From: Hemicentrotus pulcherrimus
Lineage: Eukaryota > Echinodermata > Echinoidea > Camarodonta > Strongylocentrotidae
NCBI GenBank assembly: GCA_003118195.1
Contig: BEXV01000082.1
Coordinates: 92,556-156,555, forward strand
Reading direction: 5' to 3'
DNA length: 64,000 nucleotides
Both the position numbers and the translations under genes were made by a program. Below, piece after piece: positions 53,701 to 62,468 of this stretch. The stretch's first letter is position 1; each line of letters begins with the position of its first letter. The notes below the pieces were generated by a model that made no database searches, was not told the DNA's origin, and saw only the letters and a program-made list of their open reading frames with translations.

Positions 53701-55750
53701 TATATATATATATATATATCATTCTCTCTTTACCTTTCCTGTTTTCTCTCTCTCCTTCTCTCCTTCTCTCTCCCTCTCTCTCTCTTTCTCTCTACCTCTC
53801 CTTCCCTCCTCTCTTTCTTATTCTGTACTATTCCTGTCTCTGTATAACACTCTTTCTCTCTACCATTCTTTTGCTCTTTAACTCCTCAAGGTTTCTCTTA
53901 CTCTCCCCCCACTCTCTTTATCTGTCTATATCTATCTCGATCCATCCCCTCTCCATCCGTCTTTCTTTCTATTTCCTTTCTCATCCTCTCACTTTCTTAA
54001 TCATGTGATGAGTAAATGATATATCACTTTGTGCTGATAGGATAATGTCTGTTCTACATTGAAATCTATCTCTCATTTCTCACTTCTGGCAATATTAGCC
54101 CAAATATCAGTAGTCAAAATACTTCTTGATGTCTCAAAAAAATGTTTATGTTTACTATGGTTAACATGAACTATTTCAAGGCACATGATACTAGATTAGT
54201 CCTAATTTCGGAACTAAGTGAGTGAGATGAATGTGCCTAATCAGTAATGATGCAAAGTTGAGCTTTTACTGCTGGTATTAGATTAAATTCATGTTAATGA
54301 GATTACAGGCCGATGCTCAGGGAATGTATTGTTTTGTGCTCAGATAGAACATGTAAAGCTACTGGGATATAATTATATCTTTTCACTGTTTCTCACTCCT
54401 TGAAAATTTTCTCTGTGTCATAATCATTCAGATGGAATAAAGATTCCAAAAAAGAGAACTGTTTAAAAGATTACCTATGTAGATTCAACCTGTTATCATT
54501 AGATATGTATTTTTCTTTCTATTTTTAATAACGGATCAGTCTGAATATTAATAATTAATCAATTATTTCAAGCTTGTTTAGATTGATTGTATACAAATGA
54601 TCTTTGCAGGACTGTTCGTGATGCTACGAGTGTAGACGTAAACATGAGGGTCGGCGTTCACACAGGGAATGTTCTCTGTGGAGTACTTGGTCTCAGGAAG
54701 TGGCAGTATGATGTTTGGTCACATGATGTCACTTTAGCCAATCACATGGAGAGCTGTGGTGTGCCTGGGTAAGTTTTCTGCTTTGATATTTGAAATTGAC
54801 AACTCATTCAGAATAGCTTGTTACATGAAGGAGGTGATCATCAAAGTGGTTGGATTGGCATGTGTGCTTGTAAAATGGTGCCTGGCCGGAATACTCCCAA
54901 GGGAGCAGAGCATGTGCTCTATCATGTGCAGATTAGGAATTGAATCCATTGAACTCGGTAATAATAATTATAACGTGAGACTCTTAGAAACATAGTATTA
55001 AGTGCTATACAAATGTGACTATTAGTGTTGTTATGTGAAAATCTACCTCATTATAGGTCCTGAAAACAAAAGAGGGATTTTTTTCAGCCTGACCTAAAAT
55101 CTTTATCTTTTTCTCAATTTCTCTCAGTTTTGATATTCTCATCCATGTCATAATATCTACCTGTTCTTTTGTCATAATATCTACATGTGTCCCCGCAGTG
55201 TTGGCATGCTGTTTTTGTTTGATTCATAGCGCCCCATAGCAAATTACTGATATATTTTAAAAATTACTGATTTTGACCGTTGTGATTACTGTTTTTCTGT
55301 TCTGGAGGTTAGCAGCTCTGCAGATATGTGTAAATATGTGAATATAGAGCAATAAACATGCACTATTAATGTTTCATACAGCATATCGATAATTCGCTAC
55401 ATTCATATCTTCTATAGATCATCTTATTACAGGAACTGATCTCAGTGTGAACACATCCTTTCTTGAATAGCATGGGGACAAGTATGATATGAATACATCC
55501 TTATCAGCCATGAGGCTTAAAATAGTAATATTATTAATGCTCTTTTTTTTCTTCAAATATTAATATATGTAAATACATCACATGAATGTATCAAAATATT
55601 GTGTAACTGGTGATACAGCAATTCTTTCTCATCTGATCGCATCATGACTTGATATCTGTATCTTCTCCAGGAATCGACAGTCATTATCAGACATTTTCTT
55701 CTCAATCTAATTGATTTATAACTTCCCTTTTTGTCACCTCGGTCTCTTTA

Positions 55751-55786
<36 letters not shown>

Positions 55787-55787
55787 T

Positions 55788-55829
<42 letters not shown>

Positions 55830-58002
55830 TTTTCTCTCTGTCTCTGTCTCTCTCTCTCTCTGTTGCTCTCTATCTCAATCTCTCTCTGCTCTGATATCCA
55901 GGCGTGTTCACATAACCCAAGCAACATTAGACAATCTTGGTTTGAAGTACGAGGTAGAGCCTGGGAGAGGTCATGAAAGGAGTGAATACCTCAGAGATAT
56001 GAACATTGAAACATTCTTTATTGTTAATCCAAAGGTAAGCTTCATTTCTAAATATCATACAAAATCAATTTCTTGGAAATTTGCTTACCTTTTTTTTAAA
56101 TTATAAAAACGTTTTCAGAGCTGTAAGACATTAATACTGTTAACCGTGTATTATATGTTGTTTAGACACTGGAGACAGTATCATAGTAGCAATTTTATGT
56201 GTTACGGATTGATGGTGAAATGCTTCTATATTCAGTTATGACAACATGTACTTTTAGAATTTGGATTAAACTTTATGCCGAATGTGGGTGTATTGCCATA
56301 AACCCAGATTCAAATGTTGATTAAAATTGATTGGAAAAATTCATACTTCACATTAAGATCTATGTTTTATATACTTTAACATTCAAAATGACCTATCAGA
56401 AATAGTTTTAACTGTGCAATTGTTAAACCAATACTCAGCATCATCTCTGAGCAGTACCTTTTTAATACTGTCATCTCAGTCATCAGCAAACACAGTGGCG
56501 GAGACACAAGCCACGACTCAGGAGATAAAACCCAGGGGTAAAACATCACGTCGGATGGCCCAGTTCCTAGAATCCTGGTCCGGGGCTGATAAACCATTTC
56601 AACAGATTGCTACCATGCCTGTCCCAAAGTCTATTGGTCTAACAGTGAGTATGAACACAGTGTTACCTGAATTGTGGCCAAAGTGAGGATTTGAAAAATT
56701 TTACAGTGCTGACTGTGTGAATGCCCTAGATGTGTTCACACTTTGTGACACATTATCGCCTCATGGACTCACAGTGTTTACACATAACAGTTTAAGCACA
56801 TTTTTACTGTGGAATATGTTCATAGTATGAATGGTGTAAATGTAATGTGAACACAGAATCTCACAATTTAGGCAATCACAATGTGACTTCATGCAGAGTT
56901 GAATTGGAAAATGTTCACGTGTCTGACAGTGCGAACACACAGTGGCCTATGAGAGCCACAGTGTGTACTTCACTATGTAACAGCAGAGTGAATTTTAAAC
57001 TCTTTCATAGTATAGTGTGAAATGGCTCGTCAAAGTGAACGCATTTTTGACACATTGAATCTACGCAGAATCAGTTTTTACTCATCAGAGATTGACCACA
57101 GAGAACCACAGTATATTGACCACAGTGTGTCTAAAGAATGGATTTGGAACACTTCCATACCATCATCATTGTGGATATACTGTGGCCACAATTGGATATA
57201 TGGGTCCGTATTGACTATGTGAAAGTGCTGTGTTTATGCTGTAGAGTTTGGAATTTCTTTTACCCTTGTGTTTTAAGGAAATTACAGTGTTTTTGTGAAA
57301 TCAAAGTGTTTCATAGTTAACTCAACATTATTGATCAAATTTAGTTGTAGGCTGTGTGTTTTGCCTTCTGAAAATTTAATTCCACCAATGAATTCAAATT
57401 GATTTCTTGTTTGGTTAAATACATTACACATGTCAATATTTCCTTAGGTCCTAATGGAATTATAACTGTTTGTGCCATGCACAATTCAAAATACAAGCAG
57501 TGATAATAGAATATGGAATATTGATAACATGGAATACATGTGTGTTGAGGGATTTATTGAGTAAGAAATAATTTGGTTTGCTGCTCTTGTTATCATGGGG
57601 GAAACCCAGCTGGAGACAACTGGAGATGGATTGAATCAACTTAAATGGATTGGGTTTTCTCATCCTTATGGTCCTAGTAAGCACTATTCAGAAAGATAGA
57701 CTTCTGCAAATATAAATAAAAGAACAAAAAATGAAAAGCTATTAGGCATAGTTCAAAAACCCTTTTTAATGTTTGTGTAGTTGTTTATCCAATTTGTTTT
57801 TATCTCATTTCAGTTAGAAATATTAGGACCTTTTGTCTGGCTGGGTTTTGTTAATCAATATCTTATTTTGGTAAGGGATATTTCATTATGCCGTTAATAT
57901 CTTCCAAATTGAAAGAAGAATGAGCTGAGGCAGATATTAAGACAGAAAGAAGGATAGAAGGCATATGTGAGAGGCACAAAGATACTCATAGGGAGGGAGG
58001 GG

Positions 58003-58034
<32 letters not shown>

Positions 58035-61000
58035 AAGAGAAAGAAAGAAAGAAAGTGAAGGAGCAGGAGAGAGATGATAATACTGAGGGGATGTCTGTTA
58101 TGGATATAAAATTGTATATGTAACTATATTATGGCTATGCTCGACACTGCTTTTCTGATGCATGATTTGATCTCTGTCACATTAACACATTCTCTCTTCT
58201 ATATATGTATAGGGTATCTATGCTATGAATGCTTGCCTTGTTCCCTTCACACTTATGGATCATAATACAAGGTGAGAAATTTAAGAATTTTGTCTTCTGT
58301 TAATTCATTAACTCTATAAATATACTGCAAACAAGTTTTAGAAAAAAAATATTCATCATTATTAAACTATTCACACAGAGTCTTCACAGTTAACTGCTTC
58401 AGTTGTTTGGGAGAGACAATATGACACCACAGTGCGTATGGATAAGTATTCTACCTTAAAGTTGGCTTACTGAAGTAAAATACTGAGATATAATCTGAAT
58501 ACAAATTTAAGACATATTACTTTACAAAGCAGAATGCCAAGTATAATACTGACTTTATCAATGTACTGAATTGAATACAGCCCCTAGTATTTTTAGTCAA
58601 GCTGAGCATACTTGACTTAATATATCATACAGAATATTTGACTTAAATAGCATATCATACATCATTTTCTGCCAATTATCAAAGAAATATACAATACAAC
58701 AAGAGACATTTTTTGTATCACAAAGGCAGGATGAATTGTGGTAATGTATGATTTGTTTGATGTGTCAGTAACCATAGAGACAATGACGACAGTATAGTTT
58801 GTCCTATTTTTTTTCAGAATCCATCGTCAATCAATCATTTTTGATAAAAGAGTCAACGAAAGAATGGTTGAAGCCATAGAAGCAATTAACTCCAGGAAGT
58901 AAGTTTGAAGAAATAAATTATTTCCCTTTCCTAATTAACAATCTTGATTTAGAATGTATAAGGGTTGCCAAATGTCTTCGTTTGCTCTTATATAATCATC
59001 AATCTTTAAAGAATCAGTAGATGTTTGCATAAGTGGATTTTGGAAGGTACACAAATTGATTTCTTTCTTCAGGGAATGTGCAGATTTCACTTGTTATTCA
59101 ATATGTAAATTTTAGAAAAATAGTACTCTTAATGTTTGCTTGAAAGATTATGCAGTGTTTGCATACTATATAAGAGGTATTTTTTAATCAAACCATTGTT
59201 GATTTTAAATGTATTTTGCAATAAGTATTATGCTTTGTAGTACACATATGCTCATCAAACTTAATGTCTCAAGGAACACAAAATGTGAGCAACCACGGTG
59301 TCTACTTGAGGCCTAGGAATGAATTGTATAACTTAAAGGACAAGTCCACTCAAAAAATAACTTACTTTCAATAAAAGCAGAAAAATCAGACAAACCAATC
59401 AAAAAAAGTTTGAGCAAAATCGGGTAACTAATAAGAAAGTTATGATTTTTTGAAAAAGTATGTAAAACTATAGAACAATGAGATTCACAACACACATTGC
59501 CAAAATGGTTATCAGTTTGTGATGTCATGTCCTCACAACTTATCAATTGTTTTACATAGTTTAATCCAATTAATTTCCCTTTTTATCCCCCAAAACTTGA
59601 TTTCCCCATGCCTTTGCCCAGGTTATATGGTTTGTATCATATTGCGTGTGTGACATTTCCCAAAAACTTTTATGAATTTTGAAGAATTGATACTATTTTC
59701 TGAATATTGTATTTCATAATTATTGATTTTTATATAAATTGTTTATCAAAATTCATTTTTTTAAATGATTTAATTGGACAAAATTACTCCTTATTTGTGT
59801 ATCCACACAAACGCATATTACTGACAATGTAACTTGGATGCTGGTGTGAAGAAATAGGATTCTTAGGGTGAAAATAGGAAATTTATATTATTAATATACA
59901 TGTAATAATTAGTTCATAGTGAGGACCATACGTCAAAGACTCATGAGTGAGTTGCCAATTTGTATAGTGATTTTCAAAGTTTTTCATATCATTAAAAATT
60001 CATAACTTTCTTATTAGTTAACCGATTTTGCTCAAACTTTTTTTTATTTGTTTGTCTGATTTTTCTGGTTCTATTGAAAGAAAGTTATTTTTGGAGTGGA
60101 CTTGGGCTTTAACATAGATTTGATGCCTGCTCAGCAGACAATATGATCTAGAAAACCTGGTACAGAAAGATTATTCTGGGGCTAAAGGTGTTTAATAGTT
60201 TTATTGATTCCTTGGCAGACCCTGGTCTAGATCAGAAGACATACATAGAGGGACTATGTTCTTTCGAGAGTCACATTATGAAAAAAAGGTAAGCTCTCTT
60301 TGAATATTAATGTAACTTTGATGTCACTGACATCAAGTGGGTGGTTTCCTAGGTTGTCCTGGGGGGTGGGGTGATTTTCCAGGAGGTAAGTGTCCTGGGG
60401 GGGTAATATTTATTTAAGTAGTCTTGGGGATAGTGCCCTTTGCACACAAGAAAGGGCATTTTTTAGATCCAATAATTACTATTCAGCCTTTATCTTTTGA
60501 TAAATTATAACCATTAATTTGTTCAACTATTATCAAATAATATAATCATTAAATCCAGACTCTGAATTCACAACAGTTCATGGTTTCTAGGTATTTTTGA
60601 CAATGGAACTACAAGGCCAATACCTTATAAAAGGTTGCTTATATCCTATTTCCAAATTGTCAAATTCAAGCGTCATTACATTCACACTCACTGTCAAATG
60701 GAAAGAACTGTGCAAACTTGTGGAACAGATCATACCCTCGTTTTTTTTGTACATAAGATTATTATACAACAACTAAGGATTCTTTTGTAATTTTTTTTTA
60801 TTGAAAAAAGAAATGTTTCATTTATTTTTGATGATAGTTCATGCTCCTCCATGATGCCTCATTTAAGTACTACATGCTGTGTGTCTTCATCGTTTTTGCC
60901 TGTCTCGTCATCTCACAACTACTTACGCAGCCAAAGCGCCCTCTCATGTTTGCCGTATTCAGTACATCTTGTCTAATACTCCTCTTCCTTATACTCATTG

Positions 61001-61469
61001 CAATGGCACAGTATATGAAGGTAAGGTCTTTGGGCATTATTATGGTTTTATATCAAGGGTTCATTTTGTGTGATTAAAGCAAAGTGCATTTAACTTACGG
61101 GAACAAAACTATGAGAAAACTTTCCTGAAAGTGTTACAGTAATAATGTATATTGTTCAGAAGAGCAAACCCTTTGGGAGTTAAGTTCTTTGATGTTTCTG
61201 TGCTATTGTGGCTGCACCTAACATGTATGGATAGTACTTTAACACAAATCTTCTCAATAGTTAACACAAAAGATTATTTTTTTAGATTGTATTCTAGTGA
61301 TTGAATTTAAGAAAAGGAAAGAAGGGGATTCTAATGTGAAGGTAAAATTCACCTCTGGTCACAATTTATTTATAATTGCATTTTTATTTTGTAAAGACTT
61401 TTTCATGATATATTGCATTCGTTTGTATCCAGTATTGAATGGTAGCATACAGGTGGCATTTGCACGAGT

Positions 61470-61500
<31 letters not shown>

Positions 61501-62065
61501 AATTCTATTCCTTAAGCGTTAATGTAATTTTCAATGCATGTCTACTCTTTTATGAACCATTTCTGATTCCTGATTGAATTATAAAAGGAAAATCAAATTT
61601 CAGTTGTATTTCATACATTAATTTCATATTTCCAAAGCATCATCTTGCCTGCCCAATGGAATGAAGTCTTTCACTGTACATGTCGTCAAGTGGCAAGTTT
61701 ATTGTCAAATACAAACTGTAACATCTTTTATGATTCATTGGTTGTGATTGCTCTTTAAATCCTCATTAAAAAACTCTTCTGTCTGTTCCTATATAAAATT
61801 GAATCAAGAGATATCAGACCAAACAGAGCCAGAATATAAAAAGCAGAGCAGGGTTATTATTTCTTGAGGCAGTTTAAGCCATGTTTGAAAAAAGAATTGA
61901 AGGCAATATGGTGATAAAAATATGATATACCGTATATGATAGTGTTACAAATAAGTTTTCATACGCCAGTAGAGTTCATACATGAGATATTGTATAGGGT
62001 GCAATATTCGTACAATGATGATGATTATGATGATGATGATGATGATGATGATAGTGGTGATGATA

Positions 62066-62102
<37 letters not shown>

Positions 62103-62468
62103 CATTAACGACAAGAACAGCAGCAAACACAATAATACAAAAAATAATAAGTCTCATTAGTATTCATTCTCAACTCCCTGAGGATGTAAGAGCTACATCA
62201 GACAGTATTGATTGTTTTCACAGCCTACATATCTGTATATGATAAATGATAATTGTTTACTAATGATTTCTTGGATTGCTTTCACAGCATCTACTTGGGT
62301 CTTTGTATGACGATTTGATAATTGGATACATTATTTGATCTCTTACAGTGTCATGCTAAGCTTTCTATGATGTGGCTGGAGAGACTGGTTCAAGCCAGAT
62401 GGTGGCTTCGGAGGTTGATGGCTGGTATTGCCATGGTAACGCTCCTCCTCATCTCTGTCATTAACTTG
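38456..62468 (+). CDS. Transmembrane adenylyl cyclase, ADCY2/4/7-like (14 exons, 3' end outside window)
   Basis: Converts ATP to cyclic AMP and pyrophosphate at the inner face of the plasma membrane under G-protein control. Joined exons: 38456-38770, 42238-42591, 48023-48172, 48717-48877, 49448-49559, 52262-52389, 54610-54768, 55902-56034, 56480-56644, 58213-58271, 58818-58898, 60219-60288, 60838-61020, 62349-62468. All introns are GT-AG and phases agree, giving 730 open codons. Layout: cytosolic N-terminus 1-79, six helices about 80-244 (M1), linker, C1a about 305-504 with metal aspartates D332 and D376, C1b 505-629, helices 7-9 at about 640-730. The second half of M2 and C2 are missing because the window ends. 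The C1a segment and the C1b motifs FLESW, NERM.EAI and SEDI match ADCY2/7 as recalled, better than ADCY9. Mammalian members are about 1080-1090 residues, so about two thirds is here. The exact paralogue (ADCY2, 4 or 7, or their common ancestor) cannot be decided, so no symbol is given. Confidence 0.95.
38771..42237 (+). other. Intron 1 of the cyclase gene
   Basis: Starts GTGAGT and ends ACACAG. AT-rich sequence with small features only: a run of CTAAG units near 39630-39648 and T- and A-runs. I see no coding exon or dispersed element that I can define. Confidence 0.7.
42238..42591 (+). CDS. Adenylyl cyclase exon 2: helices 2-5 of M1
   Basis: 118 codons, phase 0 at both ends, donor GTAAGA. 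It encodes four hydrophobic stretches (about residues 116-136, 144-161, 171-189 and 191-210) separated by short polar loops, the expected pattern for M1. The preferred acceptor ends at 42237 after a pyrimidine-rich tract. A second AG at 42248-42249 would remove only HFDQ and keep the frame, so alternative acceptor use is possible. GC content is markedly above the neighbouring introns. Confidence 0.88.
44176..44439 (+). other. Unrecognised 87-codon open frame in intron 2
   Basis: A polar open frame in a block less AT-rich than its surroundings. It has no recognisable domain, signal or membrane segment, and no good flanking splice sites fit the cyclase frame. An 81-codon frame lies opposite (44244-44489). 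It may be chance, part of an old repeat, or a small unknown exon. Confidence 0.12.
44975..45595. mobile_element. Dispersed repeat with GGCGCCGCTTTTGCGG head
   Basis: Begins near TCACGCCTGCATAGCAAAAAGCGAG and a GC-rich GGCGCC...GGCGGC...GGCGCCGTC stretch, followed by the palindrome AACTTAACCTAAGGTTAAGTT. It contains two related units with AGGTCAAAGGT(T/C)ATTTTAG (near 45200 and 45345) and ends near GGGGGGCCTGCTAATGGGCC. I recognise the style from several marine invertebrate genomes; no coding capacity. Confidence 0.6.
46497..46602 (+). mobile_element. SINE-like 3' end (CTACCCTGGGTAAA) with ATT tail
   Basis: Ends GTGGCTACCCTGGGTAAATA then ATT units; the same end occurs at 31.7 kb. Only the 3' half is recognisable (GGGCCCGCTGGAAGAGCAG). 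Confidence 0.6.
47470..47574. repeat. Hairpin with 36-bp arms in intron 2
   Basis: Arms 47470-47505 and 47539-47574 are reverse complements with a single mismatch; loop 33 bases. The arm contains TTTTCACGAAGTGACGGTAG. It could be a tiny fold-back transposon or an RNA hairpin in the cyclase intron. Confidence 0.9.
48023..48172 (+). CDS. Adenylyl cyclase exon 3: helix 6 and linker to C1
   Basis: 50 codons, phase 0 at both ends. It encodes helix 6 (about residues 224-244, ending near GVCHKH) and an amphipathic linker ending in a Q/E-rich stretch. This matches the family pattern 'GN..GA.HKH...' followed by 'R.KLR.EK.QQ'. The donor is GTTTGA, weaker than the other donors of this gene, but the reading frame and similarity stop exactly there and resume in the next exon. 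Confidence 0.88.
48402..48478 (+). repeat. Dispersed repeat copy (GTGTGACAAAGGTTG family)
   Basis: GTGTGACAAAGGTTG, then GGTTGACCAAAGCAGGTAAA about 25 bases later. The copy at 9294-9372 has the same two blocks in the same order and spacing. Located in intron 3. Confidence 0.55.
48717..48877 (+). CDS. Adenylyl cyclase exon 4: pre-C1 helix ([11 protein letters not shown]) and FHSLYVKRH
   Basis: 53 codons plus two bases of a split serine codon; donor GTAATT. It encodes the signature [15 protein letters not shown], conserved at the entry to C1 in all membrane adenylyl cyclases, then a short variable stretch rich in Ser/Pro/His, and [12 protein letters not shown], the typical lead-in to the first catalytic strand in the ADCY2/7 group. 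Confidence 0.93.
49448..49559 (+). CDS. Adenylyl cyclase exon 5: first metal aspartate of C1a
   Basis: One base completing the split serine plus 37 codons; acceptor TTTCCAG, donor GTGAGC. It contains [14 protein letters not shown], whose aspartate (D332) is one of the two that bind the catalytic metals in class III cyclases, and [13 protein letters not shown], the following helix. Both are hallmark C1 motifs. Confidence 0.95.
49560..52261 (+). other. Intron 5 of the cyclase gene
   Basis: GTGAGC to TTGTAG. It contains a GA-rich stretch (51515-51570), a 24-base tandem duplication at about 50857-50904, and a 155-codon minus-strand open frame (50156-50623) that I could not match to any family and treat as noncoding. 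Confidence 0.65.
52262..52389 (+). CDS. Adenylyl cyclase exon 6: second metal aspartate of C1a
   Basis: 42 codons plus two bases of a split lysine; acceptor TTTTGTAG, donor GTGAGT. It encodes [17 protein letters not shown], with D376 as the second metal-binding aspartate, 44 residues after the first, the same spacing I recall for C1 of mammalian membrane cyclases. It ends in [10 protein letters not shown], the dimer-interface helix. A truncated LINE lies antisense about 100 bases into the following intron. Confidence 0.95.
52400..52900 (-). mobile_element. 5'-truncated LINE (CR1/L2/jockey-like) reverse-transcriptase tail
   Basis: On the minus strand, codons from about 52892 down to 52569 encode the C-terminal tail typical of non-LTR retrotransposon ORF2: [19 protein letters not shown], then [38 protein letters not shown] and a final F..HLK.FLF. 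Only about 108 residues remain, so the polymerase active site is lost; the open frame before residue 44 is not LINE-like. The 3' UTR follows (52495-52565 in reverse) with paired AAGCGCC/GGCGCG ends, and stops in an ATT/ATTTT-rich tail near 52470-52500. It lies antisense in intron 6 and is certainly inactive. Confidence 0.85.
53383..53475 (+). repeat. Short snap-back dispersed repeat (CTGAG.GCCAGAAGG family)
   Basis: Left end GCTGAGGGCCAGAAGG and right end CCCTCTGGCTCTCAGC pair with each other. Similar words in similar order occur at 22077-22165, 32240-32340, 63345-63420 and 63640-63690, usually with 'ttaactc' nearby. Confidence 0.5.
53621..54000 (+). repeat. CT-rich low-complexity block with (TA)n
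   Basis: Long imperfect CT tract with a (TA) run of about 26 bases at 53694-53719, in intron 6. Open frames here translate as S/L repeats and are artefacts. Confidence 0.9.
54610..54768 (+). CDS. Adenylyl cyclase exon 7: C1a core ([14 protein letters not shown])
   Basis: One base completing the split lysine, 52 codons, then two bases of a split glycine; donor GTAAGT. It carries [36 protein letters not shown] and GVPG. The string [11 protein letters not shown] is the form found in ADCY2/4/7; ADCY9 has KFDVWSNDV at this place. This exon is the strongest single support for the subfamily call. Confidence 0.96.
54864..55010 (+). mobile_element. SINE-like dispersed repeat copy in intron 7
   Basis: The head (TGGTGCCTGGCCGGAATACT) matches the head of the copy at 31.6 kb base for base over most of 45 bases. 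The copy runs on through 'cggtaataata', while its 3' end ('gtgctataca') differs and resembles LINE-type tails. Confidence 0.6.
55745..55890 (+). repeat. (CT)n microsatellite before exon 8
   Basis: About 140 bases of nearly pure CT/CTTT directly before the acceptor of exon 8. On the transcript it forms a very long pyrimidine tract. Its length probably varies between individuals. Confidence 0.9.
55902..56034 (+). CDS. Adenylyl cyclase exon 8: end of C1a
   Basis: One base completing the split glycine plus 44 codons; donor GTAAGC. It encodes [12 protein letters not shown], then an acidic/glycine turn and [16 protein letters not shown], matching the last strands of C1a (ADCY7 has RVHITEATL and YLKEMNIRTYLVI). 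The acceptor follows a CT microsatellite about 150 bases long, which may act as an unusually long polypyrimidine tract. Confidence 0.94.
56480..56644 (+). CDS. Adenylyl cyclase exon 9: C1b with the PFAHL-position motif
   Basis: 55 codons, phase 0 at both ends; acceptor CTCAG, donor GTGAGT. A low-complexity Ser/Thr/Gln-rich stretch is followed by [18 protein letters not shown]. In mammalian ADCY2/7 the matching segment reads R.TRYLESWGAA.PFAHL. The exon is therefore placed with confidence, but the last three residues of the PFAHL motif (residues 543-547) have been replaced. Confidence 0.9.
56645..58212 (+). other. Intron 9 of the cyclase gene
   Basis: GTGAGT to GTATAG. The first 650 bases contain many ACAGTG/CACTGT-type words (56657, 56704, 56772, 56930, 56940, 56958, 57121, 57285 and others), suggesting an old degenerate repeat. 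A GA microsatellite lies at 57993-58060. Confidence 0.5.
57993..58060 (+). repeat. (GA)n / GAAA microsatellite
   Basis: Pure GA core followed by GAAA units, in intron 9. Confidence 0.9.
58213..58271 (+). CDS. Adenylyl cyclase exon 10: C1b
   Basis: 19 codons plus two bases of a split arginine; acceptor ATGTATAG, donor GTGAGA. Too short to recognise alone. It is accepted because it links the phases of exons 9 and 11 and because its end ([11 protein letters not shown]) can be aligned loosely with the matching C1b segment of ADCY2. Another or extra exon in the flanking introns cannot be excluded. Confidence 0.7.
58818..58898 (+). CDS. Adenylyl cyclase exon 11: C1b helix NERM.EAI
   Basis: One base completing the split arginine, 26 codons, two bases of a split lysine; acceptor TTTTTCAG, donor GTAAGT. 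It contains [18 protein letters not shown], closely similar to the ADCY2 segment NERMIQAI..IN..K just before M2. Confidence 0.88.
59333..60112. mobile_element. 780-bp terminal-inverted-repeat element (MITE-like) in intron 11
   Basis: Begins TTAAAGGACAAGTCCACTC and ends with the approximate reverse complement (GAGTGGACTTGGGCTTTAA). The two arms match over roughly 115 bases, including the parts with 'ttatgattttt' / 'aaaattcataact'. The middle (about 59480-59960) is unrelated AT-rich sequence without a transposase frame. A non-autonomous DNA element is the simplest reading. Confidence 0.75.
60219..60288 (+). CDS. Adenylyl cyclase exon 12: end of C1b (W.RSEDI)
   Basis: One base completing the split lysine plus 23 codons; acceptor TTGGCAG, donor GTAAGC. 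It encodes [23 protein letters not shown], shown here only by key parts: WSRSEDI matches W.KSEDI of ADCY2. It lies about 100 bases downstream of a large inverted-repeat element in intron 11. Confidence 0.87.
60838..61020 (+). CDS. Adenylyl cyclase exon 13: helices 7 and 8 of M2
   Basis: 61 codons, phase 0 at both ends; acceptor GATGATAG (pyrimidine tract weak nearby), donor GTAAGG. Two hydrophobic segments, about residues 640-658 and 667-687, are separated by a short loop containing QPKRP. This matches the ADCY2 pattern FKYYV...FIVQ.L..PK at the start of M2. Confidence 0.9.
61469..61496 (+). repeat. (GA)n microsatellite
   Basis: Pure GA run of about 28 bases in intron 13. Confidence 0.9.
62014..62103 (+). 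repeat. (GAT)n trinucleotide microsatellite
   Basis: About 90 bases of GAT with a few interruptions. All six frames remain open, giving poly-D, poly-M or poly-I artefacts. Confidence 0.95.
62349..62468 (+). CDS. Adenylyl cyclase exon 14: helix 9 (last exon seen)
   Basis: 40 codons, phase 0 in; acceptor CTTACAG. It encodes a basic, tryptophan-rich linker ([14 protein letters not shown]) and helix 9 ending ISVINL. The donor GTATGC at 62469 is preferred. The frame stays open to a stop at 62547, and the read-through (VCIPSQVP) has a faint likeness to ADCY7 after the same position, so the exon may be longer. Later exons (helices 10-12 and C2) lie outside the window. Confidence 0.85.

Larger units (their letters stand above)
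61021..62348 (+). other. Intron 13 of the cyclase gene
   Basis: GTAAGG to TTACAG. It contains a GA microsatellite (61469-61496) and a (GAT)n block (62014-62103), otherwise AT-rich unique sequence. Confidence 0.7.

Noticed and set aside
55711..56106. 131-codon frame joining a CT repeat with cyclase exon 8
   Set aside because: The S/L-repeat part is the translated microsatellite before the acceptor; only 55902-56034 is coding.
61936..62242. Poly-Asp, poly-Met and poly-Ile open frames
   Set aside because: Produced by the (GAT)n microsatellite read in different frames.
38456..62468. ADCY9-like or ADCY5/6-like identity for the cyclase
   Set aside because: [16 protein letters not shown] in C1b and NERM.EAI...SEDI fit ADCY2/4/7 clearly better than the ADCY9 sequence as recalled.
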